From Rattus norvegicus (taxonomy: Eukaryota; Chordata; Mammalia; Rodentia; Muridae): 64,000 nt of DNA. The position numbers were made by a program, and so were the translations under genes. Shown one piece after another: positions 59,718 to 64,000 of this stretch. The stretch covers positions 18,890,064-18,954,063 of the forward strand of contig NC_086036.1 in assembly GCF_036323735.1 (NCBI RefSeq), given 5' to 3'. The notes below the pieces were generated by a model. It worked only from the letters and a program-made list of their open reading frames with translations, was not told where the DNA came from and made no database searches. Within the stretch, counting starts at the first letter, position 1; every line of letters starts with the position of its first letter.

Positions 59718-60949
59718 TATGACAGATGGGAATCCAAATGAAGATAAGGCCAATATTTTCCCTATAGATAGATCAGCACCCTCATTTTCTCTTGCTCTTT
59801 ATCGCTTGAGTTCAAGTCTTGTTTGGCCAAAGACCAGTTTGTCTGTGACCCCTGGGAGAGGATCTGAAGTGACAGTTGCTGAAAGGTTACAGCAAAATCT
59901 ATTAGGAAGGAAAAGTTGAGGAAAATCACGTTAACTCATAGAAGAAAATAAGGAAAGATTGGCTCCCTTTCGGGACTAGGTCTAATTAAGGTGAGCAAGC
60001 AGCTGGGCCTGTTTGGAATAACAATTGTGCCAGCATGTCACTTTTTTCTGCTTAGTTGAAATTTATATAGTTTGGGAATGGTGGATATAAGAAAATTAGA
60101 GCTCATTTAGAATCTGTTGAAAGGACATTGTGCCTTCATTATTAGTTTGCTTCTGAGTTTTCCTGGGGCAGTCCTCTCTCTGTTATAGGTAATGGATTTT
60201 TTTCCCCAGATGTAATTGGACGAGTTTAATTTTTTCTTTCATTACCTGTAGAAGAGGCCTATGCCCCTACTTCCCTTTGTGTTTTATTAGGACTGTAACC
60301 CCTATTTAAATAAAGGCTTTGATTGTGCTTATATATGCTCAATCAGCATTTTCTGATTGAATAGTACTGGCCCACAATGTTTGCACCTAGCATTTTTTTA
60401 CTAATTACATTTTCACCCTGGGTGTGTGTGAGAAAGCCTCTGATAGTGTCTGTAAGGTTTTTTTGCTTTCCATTGTGCCAGAGGTTTGACACAGGTCTAA
60501 GAAGGGAGATCCTTAGACTTTTTGCTTGCTGGCCTTATAGATGACATGACTGGATTTTATCTTCTTTTGAAAGAAGAAATAAGGCCATGCATCTTGCAAG
60601 GTCCCTTTGAAACAAACAAACAAACAAAGCCTGATTGTGATTTTTAGCTTTTGCCAATATTTGTGGTGTAAATCCTGTCCACATCCCTGGGTAATTCATG
60701 AAGATGAGACAGAAGGTAGACTACTCAAGTTCAGCTCTACATGTCTGTTGCCTATGACTGACACACTTTGAGCCTCAATTGCATTTACGTCTTTCTGTCT
60801 AACAGCTCTACGTCTTCACTTTTCAGTGATGCTGGAGACAGGCTGTGGTGCTGTGATGTCCCTGGTATTTAATCTGGGAATTTTTGTTTGTGTTTGGTTC
60901 GCAAAGACACATCTTGTTTTATATATTTTCTTCTTAAATTTATAATTAT
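59718..60949. other. Unique non-coding DNA, candidate conserved element
   Basis: Repeat-free apart from a short AAAC run at about 60613-60628. The block at 59980-60600 is considered in the findings. Confidence 0.5.
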
Positions 60950-61225
60950 TTTTAATTGAAGGAGACTTATATCTCATTCCCCTTATTTTTCATCCCTTGG
61001 CCCCTCCAAGATACCCTCCCACAAACCCCTTCTACTCCTCAACTCTCAAGTTAATAACCTCTTTTTAGTTAGCAAATATATTATATTGTCAGACTACTGA
61101 GTGCATTTTTGTTGTTTGTGTGTAAATGGTTTGAAGGCTGGCCACTCTACTTTGAACACACATTAAAGTGGCTCATTCCTGGATGAATCTAATTTTCCTC
61201 CTAGCAGTACTTTTGTAAGGTCCTA
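60950..61225. mobile_element. Fragment of old rodent repeat (RMER1-like, provisional)
   Basis: CCTCAACTCTCAAGTTAATAAC, then CAGACTACTGAGTGCATTTT and GGCTGGCCACTCT resemble the left part of the repeat at 13436-15475. Its right end abuts the ID element. Confidence 0.4.
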
Positions 61226-61347
61226 ACACTCAGACATTTTTTTTTTATTCTTTTTTTCGGAGCTGGGGACCGAACCCAGGGCCTTGCACTTGCTAGGCAA
61301 GTGCTCTACCACTGAGCTAAATCCCCAACCCCACACTCAGACATTTT
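61226..61347 (-). mobile_element. ID SINE, antisense, with TSDs
   Basis: The body at 61241-61332 is the reverse complement of ID: T-rich tail, GGAGCTGGGGACCGAACCC (B box complement), GCTCTACCACTGAGCTAAAT (A box complement), and CCCCAACCCC. TSDs ACACTCAGACATTTT lie at 61226-61240 and 61333-61347. Confidence 0.97.
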
Positions 61348-61512
61348 AAAATAACGTTTATACATGAGTTGAAAATTCCAAAATACAAAGAATAAAACCC
61401 ATAATAAAAAATTACATCAAAATATTTCCGCAGGAATTCATTACGCATTTATATATTTTAGCCTTAAAATATAGTTTAAAACTTCACAGCAGTTATAGTA
61501 GATTAACATTCT

Positions 61513-61626
61513 AAAGACCTTTGCTGGGGTTGGGGATTTAGTTCAGTGTAGAGCACTTGCCTAGCAAGCGCAAGGCCCTGGGTTCGGTCCCCAGCTCCAA
61601 AAAAAGAAAAAAAAAAGACCTTTGCT
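61513..61626 (+). mobile_element. ID SINE with TSDs
   Basis: The body at 61526-61613 begins GGGGTTGGGGATTTAG and includes GCAAGGCCCTGGGTTCGGTC and an A-rich tail. One base of the A box is missing (AGTGTAGAG instead of AGTGGTAGAG). TSDs AAAGACCTTTGCT lie at 61513-61525 and 61614-61626. Confidence 0.97.
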
Positions 61627-62698
61627 TTTCTGTGAAACGTCATTGGTGTTTTCATCTTGAGTACAACATTTAATACTGGGATATTATCAATTTAGTGATC
61701 ACTTGACACAGGAGAATTATTGTCCAATTTTTATCATGAAAATCCTTTTCATCCTCACTGGATAGTATTGCTATTTCTTTTCATCAAAATGTTATGAAAT
61801 TTTACCTAGACATTTACATAATAAAATGATTATATAAACTTTGTCTAAGTTTTAACGAATATTGATGGGTCTTCAATGTCTGGAAGGATAAAGACAAGTC
61901 CGATTGTTCAGTGTTCAGCCCAGAATGGAAAGAATGAACTTTTGAAGAAGGATTACTGCCTGTCTTTGCTGAGCACAAAGATATCTACATGGTAACATAA
62001 ACAAATGTAAGCAGAAACCTAAAATATTAAAGCTTGACATCTATAAGTCCTGGATGGAATGGAATTAAGAGGCTGGCGCAAGTCAAATGAGAGTGAACAT
62101 CAGAGTAGATGCTTCCTTTGGAAAGGAGGTATAGGATGGCTCCAGCAGCGTTTCCCATCAGTGAAATGAGCAATGAGATAGCAAATAGCACGTAGAATAT
62201 TTAATACATCCCTGAGTTTCGAGAAAGAATTACTTTCCTAATAAAAGCAATGGTTGTGTGGAACTGGTCTTCTAATAGCTTGAGTTTTCAATTAACTGCA
62301 GCAGGAGGAAATAATGGTATTAGATTGTAGTTTTGTAAAGGAAAATTTAGACCTAGAGGCTACAGTCAAAGGGGGGAAAACCTACTATTTATATTGAGTA
62401 AATGTAAACCACAATTGAGAAGAATTTTAAAAAGATAGATCTATCCTAGCAAAGGCTAGACAAAAGAAACGAAGTGGGCATTTTCAATATCACCCAGTAA
62501 ACACTTTAAGCAAAGGGAAGCAAGTTGTCAGAGTAAAGAAAACTAGTATATTATTCTAAAATATGTGGCTCAGAGGGATACAGAAATGTGCTCCAGAAAA
62601 ATCACTACCAAAGAGAATGGAAAAGATGAACCAGCTAAGATAGATGTGGGTGTTTGAAGCATAAATCTTTGCAATCATCAAAATGCAGGTAGCAATAA
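61627..62698. other. Unique non-coding DNA
   Basis: No recognisable exon or repeat. Confidence 0.5.
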
Positions 62699-62706
62699 CA
62701 CACACA

Positions 62707-62764
<58 letters not shown>
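62699..62764. repeat. CA microsatellite
   Basis: About 32 CA units with one AA interruption. Confidence 0.95.
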
Positions 62765-62766
<2 letters not shown>

Positions 62767-64000
62767 TATCCATGCCAAGAAAACTCAGTTTGTAGAATGC
62801 TCCCATTCATCTCCTAAAGGAATGGCCAGTGCAAACAGAGAACTGTCAGTAAAATATAATGAATGACAGTAAGAGACAAAGGGCGGTGGGTTTGAAGGAA
62901 AGGAAGAATGAATGTGATTAATTTAAAATCTTTGTATAAAAGAATGGTTTTAGTAGGAGGGAGGGTGTGAGAAGGAAATGAGCAGTTGAAATGTCCAAAA
63001 TTCACTGTATGAGTACATGAAACTATCAAACAATTAAAATTTGAAAATAAAGAGCTGAGATTAATAAAAAATTAGTAAGGTTTCTACGTATAAATGATAA
63101 ATATTTCACATTATCAAAAACAACTCATAGCTTTGATTAAGAAACTAGGAATGAGTATTATGAATACATAGTTGAAATAAGAAAATATAATTGTCAAATC
63201 ACTGAAAATCTGTATCATGCTCATTGATGGAAGTCTTAGTGTGTGGGTGCTATTCACCCTGAAAATTAATTCATAAGTATTAGACAGTTTCCATCCAAAC
63301 ACCACAGGATCGTTTCCAGGGAACCTGACAGGACAATCAAAGAATTAACATATAATAACATCAGCAGTGAACAAGTGTAGACTGCAAAACTAAGAAGAAA
63401 ATGTTGAGGATTACACCAACAAAGACTTCTTACCTAACAGATTATGGAAACCATGTGGCAGGGTTACAGAGTAGAGCAAAATTATATAGTACCAAGTGTC
63501 AATATCATGCAAATGGAGATATTTTGGGACAAAGGAAATACAGTAAATCATCAAGGAACTCAAAGACAATTCAGGGAGCAGGTATCGGCTTCCCTTATAG
63601 CTTTTGAAGGTTCTTGAACTGACTGAGCACAGCATGCCACCAGAGCATGAATGTGACTACTTTATTTATAAAAGTAATAATGTTCTTAATAAAAACTTAA
63701 AATACTATATCACAAAGGAACTGATGCCTTTTTTTTGCTAAAATAAATGTTTAAAATTCCTTGCATCATTATCCAATAAGCTGATTGGTGACTTTGCTAC
63801 AAAATTTATTAAAGTGTTCACAAACTTGTAAGATTTTTTTTCTGTAAATGAAGGATCTGAAAATTCAATTTTGTCTGAAAAATAGAAAAAACATTAATGT
63901 ACTGCAATAGTAATTAGAGAATTAAAAACAAGATTGTGACATTATGTTTTTCAGATGAACAATATTATACATTATGATAAGCATGTTTCAGTAAAATATT
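62765..64000. other. Unique AT-rich DNA to the window end
   Basis: 62880-63060 has an A-rich 3' part (TGAAACTATCAAACAATTAA) faintly like an old LINE 3' end, too weak to call. No exon recognised. Confidence 0.45.

Overview
This is mammalian nuclear DNA from a murid rodent, most likely rat (Rattus). The evidence is young L1 (LINE-1) copies with rat-type 5' and 3' untranslated regions, three ID (BC1-derived) SINEs, B1, B2, B3 and B4 SINEs, a solo retroviral LTR, and many long CA, CT and GATA microsatellites. I find no convincing host protein-coding exon, tRNA, rRNA or CRISPR. The window reads as a gene-poor interval or a large intron. All substantial reading frames belong to L1 elements or are frames left open by simple repeats.

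Layout. 1-2360: 5' part of a well-preserved minus-strand L1 with intact ORF1, a frameshifted ORF2 start and a 5'UTR ending in 21-bp tandem repeats; it runs off the window. 2.4-13.2 kb: unique DNA with B4 and B1 SINEs, a cluster of opposed and nested L1 3' ends (4.5-6.45 kb), a 320-bp CT/GT tract and an 830-bp ACT/CA tract. 13.4-15.9 kb: old rodent medium-reiterated repeats. 16-26 kb: mostly unique, with a B3 and two 5'-truncated L1s. 26.2-32.6 kb: an old, nearly full-length plus-strand L1 with decayed ORFs and an ID SINE in its ORF2. 32.6-38.2 kb: B3, a very short B2-type insertion, a solo LTR and a B4. 38.26-50.48 kb: an old plus-strand L1 split by a young 6.38-kb L1 with target-site duplications. 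50.5-64 kb: microsatellites, a twin-primed L1, old repeat relics, two oppositely oriented ID SINEs and long unique stretches.

Functionally, the L1 ORF1 protein (RNA-binding chaperone) and ORF2 protein (endonuclease and reverse transcriptase) copy L1 RNA into DNA, and the same machinery mobilises ID, B1, B2, B3 and B4 in trans. The window records successive rounds of this: L1 in L1, SINE in L1, truncation and twin priming. The young L1 has an intact ORF1, and its ORF2 is broken only by one nonsense codon after the reverse transcriptase domain. The left L1 has an intact ORF1 and a 2-nt deletion early in ORF2.

No undescribed biological system is evident. The observations most worth checking are the antisense frames in the L1 5'UTR, a 57-bp copied segment inside a TA microsatellite, the 53-bp B2-type unit with its own target-site duplication, and three repeat-free AT-rich blocks that could be conserved non-coding elements. 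Family names for the older repeats come from memory of consensus sequences and are provisional. No database search or alignment was run.
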